Assembly: GCF_024622975.1 (NCBI RefSeq)
Contig: NZ_JANJZT010000015.1
Coordinates: forward strand, 32,881-96,880
Reading direction: 5' to 3'
Source of the DNA: Blautia caecimuris
GTDB lineage: Bacteria; Bacillota; Clostridia; Lachnospirales; Lachnospiraceae
Length of the DNA: 64,000 nucleotides
Shown here: positions 8,403 through 17,548 of the stretch, piece after piece
How positions within the stretch are numbered: the stretch's first letter is position 1
Layout of the letters: every line of letters starts with the position of its first letter
The notes under the pieces: model-generated
What the model saw: the letters and a program-made list of their open reading frames with translations, nothing else
The model's database searches: none
What the model was told of the DNA's origin: nothing
Translations under genes and position numbers: made by a program

Positions 8403-9591
8403 ATTTCCAGAACTGTTGAATAAATTTATAGAGCAGAAAAACATTCATATTTACTCTATGGCCAAATACTGCGGGCTGGACCGCTCTACTCTCTACAAGA
8501 TCATAAAGGGAAATCGTCGTCCTCCGTCCGCCTCTGTCAGAGATAAAATGGCCTGCTTTATGCATCTGACGCCTGACGAAACCCGCCAGTTTGAACAGGC
8601 CTGGGAGATTTCTTTTACAGGAAAGCTCACTTACTGCAGGCGGAAAAGCACCGAAGATTTTCTTTTAAATTTTTCTGACGGTTTTTCAGACATGCCTGTA
8701 AAAAAATCCTACTTTTCCAAAGAGCTGCCTGCTGACAGTCCCTGCATTGCTTTTTCTGAAAAAGACAGCTTTCCGGCCTATCTTCATGCAATGCTGAAAA
8801 AAGAATCCCATTCCACAGGAGGCAGAATGGGATTTCTGATACAACCGGACTACAGATTTTTATTTCACCTGCTGAGCGGCCCTGAATTTTTTAACAGTAC
8901 AGTAAGGATCGATCATATTTTTTGTCTTGATCAGACGGAACAGCTGTCGGAAACTGATGAATACTGTCACATAAACTATCTCAAACAGCTTCTTCTTCCA
9001 TTTAAAAACGGGCTTGACTATCATCCGTATTGCTTTTATGACAATATCCGGACACATTTTTCCAATCTGAATCTGTTTCCGGTACTGATCCTGACAGAAG
9101 GCTCCGCCCTGGTTTCCACCTCTGACTGTACCAGAGGGATCTTATATCAGGACCCCGCTACCGTAAAAATGATGTGGAAGCTCTTTGACACCTATCAGAA
9201 ATCCTGCATCCCGGTTCTCAGACGAAGCCAAAAAAGCTTTGATAAGCTTCCGTGGGAATGTACTCCTTCCTACTTTGCCGCCGATAAGAGCTTTCCCTGC
9301 TTTTTTACAAAACCGGCTCTGGAATCACTGGGCAGGCTTGATTCTCTGAAGGCAGAAGCTTTGAAACAGTACATCCCAGCAGATTTCAGGTTTTTAAAGG
9401 GCGCGCTGGCAGAGGCGTCAGGCAGTCTTCACCTTTATGCGGAAAATAATGTTCTGTATCTGATATTTGATGACATTCGGAATACTCCCGTTCGCCTGTC
9501 CCTCCATGAGCCGGGACTTCTGTCTGCTTTTGAAGATTACTTAACCCACATACCTGCAAAATTTTGTCAGGATTCCTTTTCAAAATGCTGA
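8395..9591 (+). CDS. XRE-family helix-turn-helix regulator, shorter paralogue (copy 2)
   Basis: A 398-residue paralogue of the preceding protein, aligning along most of its length. Shared parts are the HTH (MAKYCGLDRSTLYKIIKG), the MGFLIQPDYRFLF/IGLLLQPDCEFLF block, and the GILYQDPA block. It is about 95 residues shorter in the C-terminal half. It starts at GTG 8395, with AAGGAGG at 8379-8385. The GTG overlaps the stop of copy 1, so the two are co-translated. Its 3' end overlaps the convergent M15 peptidase gene by 25 bases, so transcripts of the two operons run into each other. Two co-expressed paralogues suggest a heterodimer or a pair with different effectors. Confidence 0.85.
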   Translation: MTEFPELLNKFIEQKNIHIYSMAKYCGLDRSTLYKIIKGNRRPPSASVRDKMACFMHLTPDETRQFEQAWEISFTGKLTYCRRKSTEDFLLNFSDGFSDMPVKKSYFSKELPADSPCIAFSEKDSFPAYLHAMLKKESHSTGGRMGFLIQPDYRFLFHLLSGPEFFNSTVRIDHIFCLDQTEQLSETDEYCHINYLKQLLLPFKNGLDYHPYCFYDNIRTHFSNLNLFPVLILTEGSALVSTSDCTRGILYQDPATVKMMWKLFDTYQKSCIPVLRRSQKSFDKLPWECTPSYFAADKSFPCFFTKPALESLGRLDSLKAEALKQYIPADFRFLKGALAEASGSLHLYAENNVLYLIFDDIRNTPVRLSLHEPGLLSAFEDYLTHIPAKFCQDSFSKC

Positions 9592-10619
9592 TAATCAACC
9601 GGATCACTCCATAGACCGCCCCAGCTGAATCCATATTTTGCAAAAATATTATAGCATACATCATTTTCTACAATCACATGAGGATCTCCGCAGGCGCGGT
9701 CAACATAGGGAGACGCATTTTCATGGCTCCACTGAAGCTGCCCCTGGGAGCTCCATACATAAGGATTCTGCTGTGGATTAATGTCAATGGCCCGTCCGTA
9801 GGCATGATTTGACAGATTTCCCCCGCCTGTGATCTGCCGATAACAGAATGCGGACGTATTGTTATTGTCAATGGAATTGCTGTCAGAGGAATCCCCGTCT
9901 CCTGTCCAGTAATCATCGATCAGACGCATGGACTGGATCTCATACTCCGCAGCAAATAATTCCTGAAAAACACTGAGCACGTCATTGCTGATAGCAGCAT
10001 TTACGATCATTTCTCCTACCTGCACCTCATGGTTAAAATTATAATGAAGCATTTTCAGGTACCTGAGATCCTGAAGCCCTATGTTTTCATTTTCATAATA
10101 GGATTTTCCGTAGATTCTGTTATACACAGCGTCTCCCTCTGAAATCTCATATGCCTTAAAAAATGTATTTTCACTGCCCTGGATCTGAGAACTGTCAATA
10201 ATCTGCCCTGGCTGAAGCTGGTCAACCGAAAGCGCCGGGCGGGCCGGAGGACCGATCATTGCATTTTCTTCTGCTGCCTCTTCCTGTGGATTCTGTGCAG
10301 TTTCTCCCTGAACCGGGGCGTTCTTTTTGTAGTCTGCAATTTCCTGTTCCTGAACCAGAACCTTTTCATTAAGCTTCTGGATCTCCTGTTTCATCTGGCT
10401 GATGGTTTCTGATAGTTCAATGTCTTTTTTTTCTGCAGTCCGGCTGTTCTTTTGCAGTTCTTTTTTCATTCCCACAAAGGAATAACACAGAAGCCCCATT
10501 ACAAGAAACATACAAACCATGCCTGTAAAAAGCAGGATCCACAATGTATTTCCTGATTTATGACTGTTTTCTTTTTTCATTGGCTGTTCTACCTGTTCTC
10601 TCCTGTTGTCATTTTTCAT
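9567..10619 (-). CDS. Membrane-anchored M15-family (VanY/endolysin-type) peptidase
   Basis: A 350-residue protein. Transmembrane helix at about 27-50 (LWILLFTGMVCMFLVMGLLCY), a coiled coil at 50-100 (MKKELQ...ISQMKQEIQKLNEKVLVQEQE), a linker, then a C-terminal M15 zinc peptidase. The zinc ligands are visible as SNHAYGRAIDINP (His and Asp) and, close to the end, DYQHFE (His 345). Such enzymes cut D-Ala-D-Ala or L-Ala-D-Glu bonds in peptidoglycan. It is the last gene of the Tad operon, which suggests it opens or trims the wall for the pilus. Cys residues in CGDPH and ENDVCYN flank the active region. GGGAGAG precedes the ATG. Confidence 0.85.
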   Translation of the reverse strand: MKNDNRREQVEQPMKKENSHKSGNTLWILLFTGMVCMFLVMGLLCYSFVGMKKELQKNSRTAEKKDIELSETISQMKQEIQKLNEKVLVQEQEIADYKKNAPVQGETAQNPQEEAAEENAMIGPPARPALSVDQLQPGQIIDSSQIQGSENTFFKAYEISEGDAVYNRIYGKSYYENENIGLQDLRYLKMLHYNFNHEVQVGEMIVNAAISNDVLSVFQELFAAEYEIQSMRLIDDYWTGDGDSSDSNSIDNNNTSAFCYRQITGGGNLSNHAYGRAIDINPQQNPYVWSSQGQLQWSHENASPYVDRACGDPHVIVENDVCYNIFAKYGFSWGGLWSDPVDYQHFEKES

Positions 10620-10642
10620 ATACAGATGTTCTCTCCCTGCTG

Positions 10643-10777
10643 CTAAATCTCATTTTCAATTTCACTGAGCAGCTTTTTTCTCTGTTTTTCAAAAATTCCG
10701 GGCAGAATACACAAAAGGATCATACATACCACCATTCCCACGATTCCACCGGCCATCATAACAACGCCTGCTCCCAT
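10643..10777 (-). CDS. 44-residue single-pass membrane peptide
   Basis: A short gene between the kinase and peptidase genes. The protein starts MGAGVVMMAGGIVGMVVCMI and ends in a basic/acidic tail (EKQRKKLLSEIENEI), so it is a hydrophobic helix of about 27 residues with a charged cytoplasmic end. GGGAGGAAC sits seven bases ahead of the ATG at 10777. The reading frame, ribosome site and operon position support it as real. No homologue recognised. A role as a small partner of the kinase or peptidase is possible. Confidence 0.7.
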   Translation of the reverse strand: MGAGVVMMAGGIVGMVVCMILLCILPGIFEKQRKKLLSEIENEI

Positions 10778-10830
10778 TTCTGTTCCTCCCAACTTTTTGT
10801 AACCGGCTTCCGTTCTCTTCTTTTCTGTTT

Positions 10831-12864
10831 TCAGCTGCTGAACCAGCCGTTGGAAGCCGCCTGATCATAAAGCTCTTTCAGCCTTTTCATTTCCATATCG
10901 TTTACATTATTTTCAAGCTGCTGCTGATAAAGCTTTTCCGCTTTCTCATAATATTCTTTGAACAATCCATAGCTTCTCTGATTTACGTCCACTTTTTCCT
11001 GTTTTGACACTTCCATAAAGGCCAGCGCCTTATAAGTGCGGTAATTCTCTCCGTACTCCTCAAGCATCTCTTTCAAAAGAGCAGAGGCCTCGTCATATTT
11101 TCCCATATTCTGATAAAGGACAACCAGATTATAATCTGTATCGTAGCTTCCCATTCCCTGCTTCTGGATCTGTTTAAATACCTCTGCCGCCTTTGTATAA
11201 TAAGCTGCATCTCCGGTATCATTTCCCATGTCGCTGTACACCTGTCCCAGAGTCTCAAGAACACCTATGTTATATTCTGTAGGCAGTTCCTTCCTGGCCT
11301 TTTCAAGAAGCTGTATCTTCTCATCATAGCCGCCCACACCATCCTCAAGCGCGTCAATACATTTACATGTCATAATGCAGGCGCGCATTTTCACATAGTC
11401 GTTCTGCGCCTTTTCCATACAGGTCAGAAAGATTTCTTTTGCCCCCTGAAAATCCTGATTATTATACAGGATCTCTCCCTGAACATAATCAATTTCCACA
11501 GAATCAAGTCCCTGTCTTCTGGCTGTGTCAAGAGCCTTCTGAGCCTTATCCATTTCTCCGGTATAGGCAAGAGCAATGGCATAGTCGCGGTAATAATCAC
11601 TGTTGTCCGGCTTGATCTCTATGGCCTTTTCATAGCATTTTGCAGCATTTTCATAATCTTCCTGTTTTTCGTAGGAATTTCCAAGAAGATAGTACACATT
11701 ATTTAACGCTTCTGAATCCACTTCAAGCTCCGGGTTTGACAAAATCTTTTCGTTAATAAAATTAATATTGTCTCCATACTGTCTCTGCTGGTTCAGAGCC
11801 AGAGCTTTCTGATAATATGCCTCCAGTCTTTCCGGCATAAGGCCTGCCGCTTTCTGATAATAGGATTCAAAATTCTCAAATTCTCCTGATGTCACGCACT
11901 GGGATTCCAGTCTTACAAGCTCCTCATACTGCTTTCTACGATCCACATCTCTGCGGAAATATCCGTTTACTGTAAGCACAGCGCTGACTGCCATAAAGAA
12001 AATCACCAGTATATAAATCCCTTTTTGCTTTTTACAAAGCTCCCGGTACCGTCTGTCCTTTTTCTCAATGTCCTTCAGGTCGCTGAGAAGCGCCTCTGCT
12101 GACTGGTAACGTTTTTCCGGTCTGGGCTCCAGACACTTCATAATAATATGGGCAAACACCTGGTTGATGCGGATTCCCCGGCTGCGGATATCCTCCACAT
12201 ATCCATTTTCATCCTGGGAAGGCTTTTTCCCTGTCATCAGGTGATACAAAACTGCTCCCAGGCTGTAAATATCCGCTCTTCTGTCAATAGTCTTCCAGAG
12301 GGAATGATCCAGCTCATTCTGGTTATAACGCAGCGCCTCTATCTGTTCCGGAGGCGCATATCCGTTGGTATATCCGGTCACCCAGGCAGTATCTCCATCC
12401 AGGCTTGCCGATATATTAAAATCGATCAGGCAAATATTTCCATCAGGCTTCAGCATAATGTTTCCCGGCTTCAGATCACTGTGAATGATGGGCGGCTTCT
12501 GACTGTGCAGATAGCTTAAGGTGGCGCAGATCTGTCTTGCCCAGATAAGCACTGATTTTTCTTTAAATTCTGTGCCTGCATCCAGATATTCCTTAAAGGA
12601 ATTTCCTGGAATGTAGTCCATTACGGTATATACATCTCCGTCTGCCTCCAGAAAATCAAATACCTGGGGCAGACAGGGATGGTGGAGATTTTTCAGTACA
12701 TCCGCCTCTGCACGATTGTTCAGAACATCCTTGAGCTCTGCCCGGATCTTTTTCAGTACAACATATTTTTTCAGATTTTTATGATAAGCCTTATAAACCT
12801 CTCCGCTGTTTCCGGCGCCGATTTTTTCTATAATTTCATAGGTGTCTGATATGTGCTTCAGCAT
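10831..12864 (-). CDS. Membrane Ser/Thr protein kinase with extracellular TPR repeats
   Basis: A 677-residue Hanks-type kinase. P-loop IGAGNSGEV at 15-23, ATP-anchoring Lys near 38, catalytic loop HSDLKPGN at 128-135 (HSD where HRD is usual), metal-binding DFN at 148-150 (instead of DFG), APPE at 170-173. A transmembrane helix at about 283-302 (IYILVIFFMAVSAVLTVNGY) leads to about 370 residues of TPR repeats, the reverse of the PASTA arrangement of PrkC/PknB. The ATG at 12864 was chosen over an earlier one because GGGAGAGGAC precedes it. The FHA protein in the same operon is the natural phospho-target or reader. Probably active, since Lys, Asp and Asn are all present. Confidence 0.88.
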   Translation of the reverse strand: MLKHISDTYEIIEKIGAGNSGEVYKAYHKNLKKYVVLKKIRAELKDVLNNRAEADVLKNLHHPCLPQVFDFLEADGDVYTVMDYIPGNSFKEYLDAGTEFKEKSVLIWARQICATLSYLHSQKPPIIHSDLKPGNIMLKPDGNICLIDFNISASLDGDTAWVTGYTNGYAPPEQIEALRYNQNELDHSLWKTIDRRADIYSLGAVLYHLMTGKKPSQDENGYVEDIRSRGIRINQVFAHIIMKCLEPRPEKRYQSAEALLSDLKDIEKKDRRYRELCKKQKGIYILVIFFMAVSAVLTVNGYFRRDVDRRKQYEELVRLESQCVTSGEFENFESYYQKAAGLMPERLEAYYQKALALNQQRQYGDNINFINEKILSNPELEVDSEALNNVYYLLGNSYEKQEDYENAAKCYEKAIEIKPDNSDYYRDYAIALAYTGEMDKAQKALDTARRQGLDSVEIDYVQGEILYNNQDFQGAKEIFLTCMEKAQNDYVKMRACIMTCKCIDALEDGVGGYDEKIQLLEKARKELPTEYNIGVLETLGQVYSDMGNDTGDAAYYTKAAEVFKQIQKQGMGSYDTDYNLVVLYQNMGKYDEASALLKEMLEEYGENYRTYKALAFMEVSKQEKVDVNQRSYGLFKEYYEKAEKLYQQQLENNVNDMEMKRLKELYDQAASNGWFSS

Positions 12865-12877
12865 TCTGTCCTCTCCC

Positions 12878-14740
12878 TTATTTTCCACATGTAGTATTGT
12901 CTGTGACACTGAAGTTCATGCTTCCTGATCCCGGCTGCATTCCTGCGTTTACCACAACAAGGTCCTGCACTCCCGGTTCTTTTCCTGCAAGTCCGCCTCC
13001 AAGCGGATTTGGCACGCCGGCCATATCCTGAACCGGATTGTTTGCAAGATCCATTCCCGCAAGCATGTCTGCGCTTTCGGAAACCCAGGAGCCGCTCATT
13101 CCCGCACTGGAAAGAGCGCTGATAAAGCCGTCCTTTCCGCCTTCCTGCGGAGAAGATATGGTTCCGTTTATCAGTGAAGCAGAAGCTGACATATTCAGAC
13201 TTCCGTCTGCTCCCATGGTATAAAGCGCTGCCACTGTTTTGGCGCCGGGATTTCCATCCCCTGTGTTCATTCCAAAATAATAGCCGGCCATTCCAATATC
13301 AAATCCTGCTCCGTTTTCTCTGATAAAGCAGGTCTGTGTTCCTCCGTATGTAACTCCTTCCACAGCCTTTCCAAAACATTCCTCAAATGCAACTGAAGAA
13401 ACCATGGACGCTGCTCCGCCTGCTGCTGTATAGGTATCCAGAACAAGCTGGCCGTTTCTGATGGAGATTACAAGAAGTTCCTGCATTCCATCACCGTTAA
13501 AATCACGCTTCTCTGCTCCAAGTGTTCCACTGGCTACCGCCATACCGGATTCGTCCCCGTAGGTATAAGAAGCCGGAGTACTGAGAGATGACCTCGGACT
13601 TGCTGCAAGAAGCTCAGCCGCAAAGGCATCCAGAATCTGATCCGGCGTAAGCGCATCCTGTTCTGTCTGGCTGTCCTGATTTTCTGAAGGTGCCTCTGCA
13701 TTGTTCTGATCTGTCGGAGGCACTGCCGGTTCTTCCGGGGCATCCGGAACTGCCGGCGGAATGCCTATGTCCTCCGGATAATCCGGGACTGCCGGCGGGA
13801 TTCCCGTGTCCTCTGAAGAATCCTGCGAAGATTCCGGAGCAGGCTCCGGCTGAAGCTCCGGATCCGATTCCGGCTGAGGCTCCGGTTCTGCATTCATATC
13901 AGGCTTTGGAGTTGGCGTCTGGTTGGGTGCAACAACCACTGTCCAGCCTCCCGGTATGGGAGTCTCTGCAGGATCCGTCATTGGTTCAGGGGTAATTTCT
14001 GCATCCGGATCAACTGGCATAACTGTGGCTTCCGGGCTTACTTCAGGAGTCACTGTGGGTTCTCCTTCCTGATTCTCTTCCGGTGCTTCCGTAATCTCAG
14101 GAGCAGGTGTTTCCTCCGGTGTTACCGTAGGTTCTTCCTCCTGTTCAGGAACCGGTGTCGTGTCCTTTTTGTCCTCTTTTTTGCCTGGCTTTTCAGAAGG
14201 CTTCGGGGTAGGCGTCACGTAATCATTGATGTATATATGTATATCGTTAAAAATATTAATCACATCTTCGGATGTATCTGTATCAGCCGGCATCTGGTTT
14301 CCGCTGTTCTGATAAAGCTGTTCAGTCTGCTTGTAAACCGTTTCATACATATCCATCTTGCTTTTCCACCCGTCCGGATTGGAATTTAACTGGGCTACAG
14401 ACATATTTTCCAGATTTTTGTTTGTCTGTTCCAGCATCTTTAAAGCCTTTTCAGGCTTTTTCATTTTATTGTAAGTATCTGCCAGTTTAATGGTTGCATC
14501 CGGTGATTTTTCATCAATTTTCAGTGCTTCCTGAAAGGCAAGCTCCGCCTTTTCATAGTCGCCGGATTCCAGATATTTATCCCCAAGCTCCAGCTTTTTC
14601 TGAAGCTGTCCTGCCGTTGTATTTTCGGGATTCATAAAAATGATCACAGCTGCGACCATAAGCACACAGACCGCTCCCACGATCACAGGAATCAGGATTT
14701 GGGGATCTGGTTTTGATTTTTTCTTTTTTATCTCTTTCAT
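12878..14740 (-). CDS. Membrane-anchored TPR protein with Pro/Glu-rich linker and C-terminal VCBS/FG-GAP-like domain
   Basis: A 620-residue protein. Basic N-terminus and transmembrane helix at about 15-37 (ILIPVIVGAVCVLMVAAVIIF), then TPR repeats at 45-130 (KYLESGDYEKAELAFQEAL). A long linker of Pro, Glu and Thr (about 170-365) includes an IGIPPAVPD motif repeated in tandem. The C-terminal domain contains KRDFNGDGMQELLVI, a DxNxDGxxE calcium-type loop seen in FG-GAP and VCBS repeats. The linker length fits crossing a Gram-positive wall. Six bases separate it from the FHA gene and 13 from the kinase gene. Probably a surface component or receptor of the kinase system. Confidence 0.8.
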   Translation of the reverse strand: MKEIKKKKSKPDPQILIPVIVGAVCVLMVAAVIIFMNPENTTAGQLQKKLELGDKYLESGDYEKAELAFQEALKIDEKSPDATIKLADTYNKMKKPEKALKMLEQTNKNLENMSVAQLNSNPDGWKSKMDMYETVYKQTEQLYQNSGNQMPADTDTSEDVINIFNDIHIYINDYVTPTPKPSEKPGKKEDKKDTTPVPEQEEEPTVTPEETPAPEITEAPEENQEGEPTVTPEVSPEATVMPVDPDAEITPEPMTDPAETPIPGGWTVVVAPNQTPTPKPDMNAEPEPQPESDPELQPEPAPESSQDSSEDTGIPPAVPDYPEDIGIPPAVPDAPEEPAVPPTDQNNAEAPSENQDSQTEQDALTPDQILDAFAAELLAASPRSSLSTPASYTYGDESGMAVASGTLGAEKRDFNGDGMQELLVISIRNGQLVLDTYTAAGGAASMVSSVAFEECFGKAVEGVTYGGTQTCFIRENGAGFDIGMAGYYFGMNTGDGNPGAKTVAALYTMGADGSLNMSASASLINGTISSPQEGGKDGFISALSSAGMSGSWVSESADMLAGMDLANNPVQDMAGVPNPLGGGLAGKEPGVQDLVVVNAGMQPGSGSMNFSVTDNTTCGK

Positions 14741-14746
14741 TGTATG

Positions 14747-16231
14747 TCACTCTCCCTTCCGGAAAATAAACTCTTCATCAGAAAGTCTGATCCGGTCCTC
14801 TTCCTGAAGCTTTTTGGGATGTCCGGGCATCACGCGGATTCCGTTCAGATACGTATAATTGCTGGAATCCATATCTTCAATATAGTAGTCGCCGTCCCGG
14901 AACCGGATCACGCAATGTTCTCTGCTGATGGTTGGGTTATTGCGGATGCAGATATCAGCCATTAATGCCCTTTTGCCAATTTTACAGTTTTCTGTTGTCA
15001 CGGAAAAAACTTCCTGGGTATTGATGCGGATAAGCTTTGCTGAAATTTTCTGAGGCTGTCTTAAAAGTACGGTTTCACTGTCTCCATCGTCACGTAAAAG
15101 CACAGTTTCTGAGTCATCATCAGAAAAATCCTGGGCCTGTACGGGTTCATCAGGTATCTGTACGGGAACTGGAATTTGTGGATTGCTTTTCTGTTCCCAT
15201 GGTTCGTACCCTTCTGAACGTTCCAGAGGATTCTGAATTTCTGAACTGTTCCAGGGATTTCCAGTTTCCGGCTGGGTCCATGGCTTCTGCTCTTCTGGTT
15301 CCCTCCGGGGATTTGCAGCTTCCGGCTGATTCCATGGGGTATTCTCTTCTGCTATACTCCGGGAGTTTGCAGCTTCTGATTTCTCCCAGGGATTCAGAGT
15401 TTCTAAACTGTTCCGGGAGAGTGTATTTTCCAGCTGATTCCAGGGTGTTCTGCCCGGAACAGCATCCCGGGTTTCTGAATCATTCCGTAAATCTCTGTAC
15501 GGAAAATCATCCTGGATCCCTGTTTTTTTCCACACATCCTTTTTGGGATCATTCTTTCCTGTTTGTTCCGAAAATCCTCTCTCCTGCCACTCTGTACTAC
15601 TTTGGTTCACTTCCGGTCTGTCATAAGCCGGTTCCTCAGGTATGGGAGGGATCAGAATATTTTCCTGTTCTCTTTTTTTCTTTCCCTCAGAAGATTTTCT
15701 CTTCCACCAACGGCTTTTGCGTTCTACTGGTTTCTCTATAAAAATATCTCCCGGCATGTCTCCCCTTGGCTCCGGCGGTATCAGAGGAAGAGGGGATGCG
15801 GAGGCCTTGCCACAGTTTTTCCCTGTTTCGGTGCGAAAATCTTCTCCCATATCCGCCCTCACAGGAATACAGATGAGCTTTATCTCTCCTGTGGATATCT
15901 CCACATAGATATACTGCTTTTCTGTCAGTATTTCCCCCTGAGGAATCCCTTTTCTGATCACTTCATTTACAGCAGCTTCTATCCTTCTGTCTGTTTCCAT
16001 CTGTTCATTTACTGTCTGCCCGTCTTTCCATGCCATCATATTGATCATTCCGGCTATGTCATAGGTAAAACTGTATCCGTCATTCTCTTTTCTCATAAAA
16101 ACCGGAAGCAGATTTCTACTGACTGCCCCGCTGCTGATCACAGTCCAGGTGTCTGTATCAAGCGTTTCGTTTTTCTTTGAAACATAGCTGAATACTGTGT
16201 GCCCGTCTGCAAAATCATAGATAAATTCCAT
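14747..16231 (-). CDS. FHA-domain protein with DUF6382-like N-terminus
   Basis: A 494-residue cytoplasmic protein. Residues 1-150 resemble DUF6382, found with FHA in Firmicutes. A long disordered part (about 150-400) is full of Trp-Asn-Pro units such as NPWEKSE, TPWNQPE and NPWNSSE. The C-terminal 90 residues are a clear FHA phosphothreonine-binding domain: KIGKRALMADICIRNNPTIS, REHCVIRFRDGDYYIEDMDS, NYTYLNGIRV. Two ETVLLRxDGDSETVLLR threonines just before the FHA look like kinase sites. It is encoded two genes upstream of the Ser/Thr kinase and downstream of the pilus genes. It probably reads phosphorylation by that kinase. No membrane segment. Confidence 0.85.
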   Translation of the reverse strand: MEFIYDFADGHTVFSYVSKKNETLDTDTWTVISSGAVSRNLLPVFMRKENDGYSFTYDIAGMINMMAWKDGQTVNEQMETDRRIEAAVNEVIRKGIPQGEILTEKQYIYVEISTGEIKLICIPVRADMGEDFRTETGKNCGKASASPLPLIPPEPRGDMPGDIFIEKPVERKSRWWKRKSSEGKKKREQENILIPPIPEEPAYDRPEVNQSSTEWQERGFSEQTGKNDPKKDVWKKTGIQDDFPYRDLRNDSETRDAVPGRTPWNQLENTLSRNSLETLNPWEKSEAANSRSIAEENTPWNQPEAANPRREPEEQKPWTQPETGNPWNSSEIQNPLERSEGYEPWEQKSNPQIPVPVQIPDEPVQAQDFSDDDSETVLLRDDGDSETVLLRQPQKISAKLIRINTQEVFSVTTENCKIGKRALMADICIRNNPTISREHCVIRFRDGDYYIEDMDSSNYTYLNGIRVMPGHPKKLQEEDRIRLSDEEFIFRKGE

Positions 16232-16249
16232 CCTGTTCTTCCCCCTGTT

Positions 16250-17539
16250 TTAATAAATATCAAGCTGGATCAGCTTCCATTTTCCATTTTCTTTTACAGG
16301 AGCTGCCCCTTCTTTATTAAAAGTTTTTGCTCCCTCAAACTGAGGTTCCACCACAAAATCTCCGTTTTCCTTAATAAATCCCCATTTCCCGCCTGAGCAT
16401 ACGGGAGCGTATCCCAGCTCGGAAAATCCTGAAGCATTTTCAAACATGCACTTTAAAACCTGTTCTCCCTCGGAAGAGACAAAGCCCCATTTGCCTGCCT
16501 GCATAACAGCCGCCGGACCGGATGACAAAAACGGAGAAACCGCATCATATTCATCGCCGATCTGTACGCCTTCACTGTTGATCAGGTAATATTTTTCTCC
16601 CATTCGGGCAAAAACAACTCCGTTTCTGGAACAGAATCCCCAGTCGTCACATACGATTTCATCAAAGCCAAAATCCGTCACTGCCTTAAGTTCCGTATTG
16701 ATAATCGCCCACTTTTCGCCTTTTTTCAAGGCTGCTAATCCATTTAAAAACGGGGTGGCGCCGTCATATTCAAATTTAGTTACAGGCTGAAAATCCTCAT
16801 TGAGATATCCCCATTTCCCGTCTTTTTTTGCCGGGATAGCGCCCTGATTGCAGACTCCCAGGAATTCATATTCCTCATCCGGCTGCCGCCTTTTATAATT
16901 ATTTGTGTCTATGTAATACCACGTTCCGTCCTTTTGAACAGGCGCAAATCCATTTTCTCCAAACATGCCCATCTGTTCATACTGAGCGCGGATCACCACG
17001 TTCCCCTGAAGATCTGTAATACCGAGATCCTCTCCTGATTTTACCAGCATACAGGAGCCGCATGCATTGGAAATCTCATCATACTCCTCTCCAATATAGT
17101 CAAATCCTCCTGCAAGCGAGTTCAGCTTTGCCCTGAGAGAACCATTGGATTCCTGCTGCTGGATCTGGGCCTGCAAAAGCGCAATAGCGTCTCCCTTCTG
17201 TCCCTTTTCCAGATAATAATCTGCCAGGATCATAACCGCCTGCTCACCGTCTCCCTCCAGATTCATAGCCTGTGTACAGGCCTGTATAAATCCGTTTTCA
17301 TCTCCCAGATTCTTGTAAGCCTCTGCGATCTTCAGATAGATATCCATGTTTTCCGGATGGTATTCCAGAGCCTTCTGATAGTTAAGGATCGCGTCATAAT
17401 AAATTCCCTTTTTCTCATTTTTCTGCGCTTCTGCCAGATAGCTCTGATATTCCGCAGGCTTTTGTACTGCAGATGAAAATGTAGTCCACCATGACAGTCC
17501 CAGAAGAGCTGCCACTGCAACAATCATCAATTTTTTCAT
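16250..17539 (-). CDS. Secreted TPR and WG-repeat protein
   Basis: A 429-residue protein with a signal peptide or anchor (MKKLMIVAVAALLGLSWWTT). TPR units follow at about 35-130 (YYDAILNYQKALEYHPENM), then at least six WG repeats (GTWYYID, GKWGYLNED, EKWAIINTE, GKWGFVSSEG, GKWGFIKENG, GKWKLIQ). WG repeats form beta-structures that bind proteins or other ligands. It sits between the prepilin peptidase and the FHA gene, with gaps of 9 and 18 bases. It likely belongs to the outer part of the pilus or kinase complex. No catalytic motif seen. Confidence 0.82.
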   Translation of the reverse strand: MKKLMIVAVAALLGLSWWTTFSSAVQKPAEYQSYLAEAQKNEKKGIYYDAILNYQKALEYHPENMDIYLKIAEAYKNLGDENGFIQACTQAMNLEGDGEQAVMILADYYLEKGQKGDAIALLQAQIQQQESNGSLRAKLNSLAGGFDYIGEEYDEISNACGSCMLVKSGEDLGITDLQGNVVIRAQYEQMGMFGENGFAPVQKDGTWYYIDTNNYKRRQPDEEYEFLGVCNQGAIPAKKDGKWGYLNEDFQPVTKFEYDGATPFLNGLAALKKGEKWAIINTELKAVTDFGFDEIVCDDWGFCSRNGVVFARMGEKYYLINSEGVQIGDEYDAVSPFLSSGPAAVMQAGKWGFVSSEGEQVLKCMFENASGFSELGYAPVCSGGKWGFIKENGDFVVEPQFEGAKTFNKEGAAPVKENGKWKLIQLDIY

Positions 17540-17548
17540 AACCTCTCC

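Noticed and set aside
13680..14160. Possible tandem DNA repeats or CRISPR-like array
   Set aside because: The repetition follows Pro/Glu/Thr codons of the linker, with irregular unit length and no spacers; it is protein low complexity. No CRISPR array was seen anywhere.
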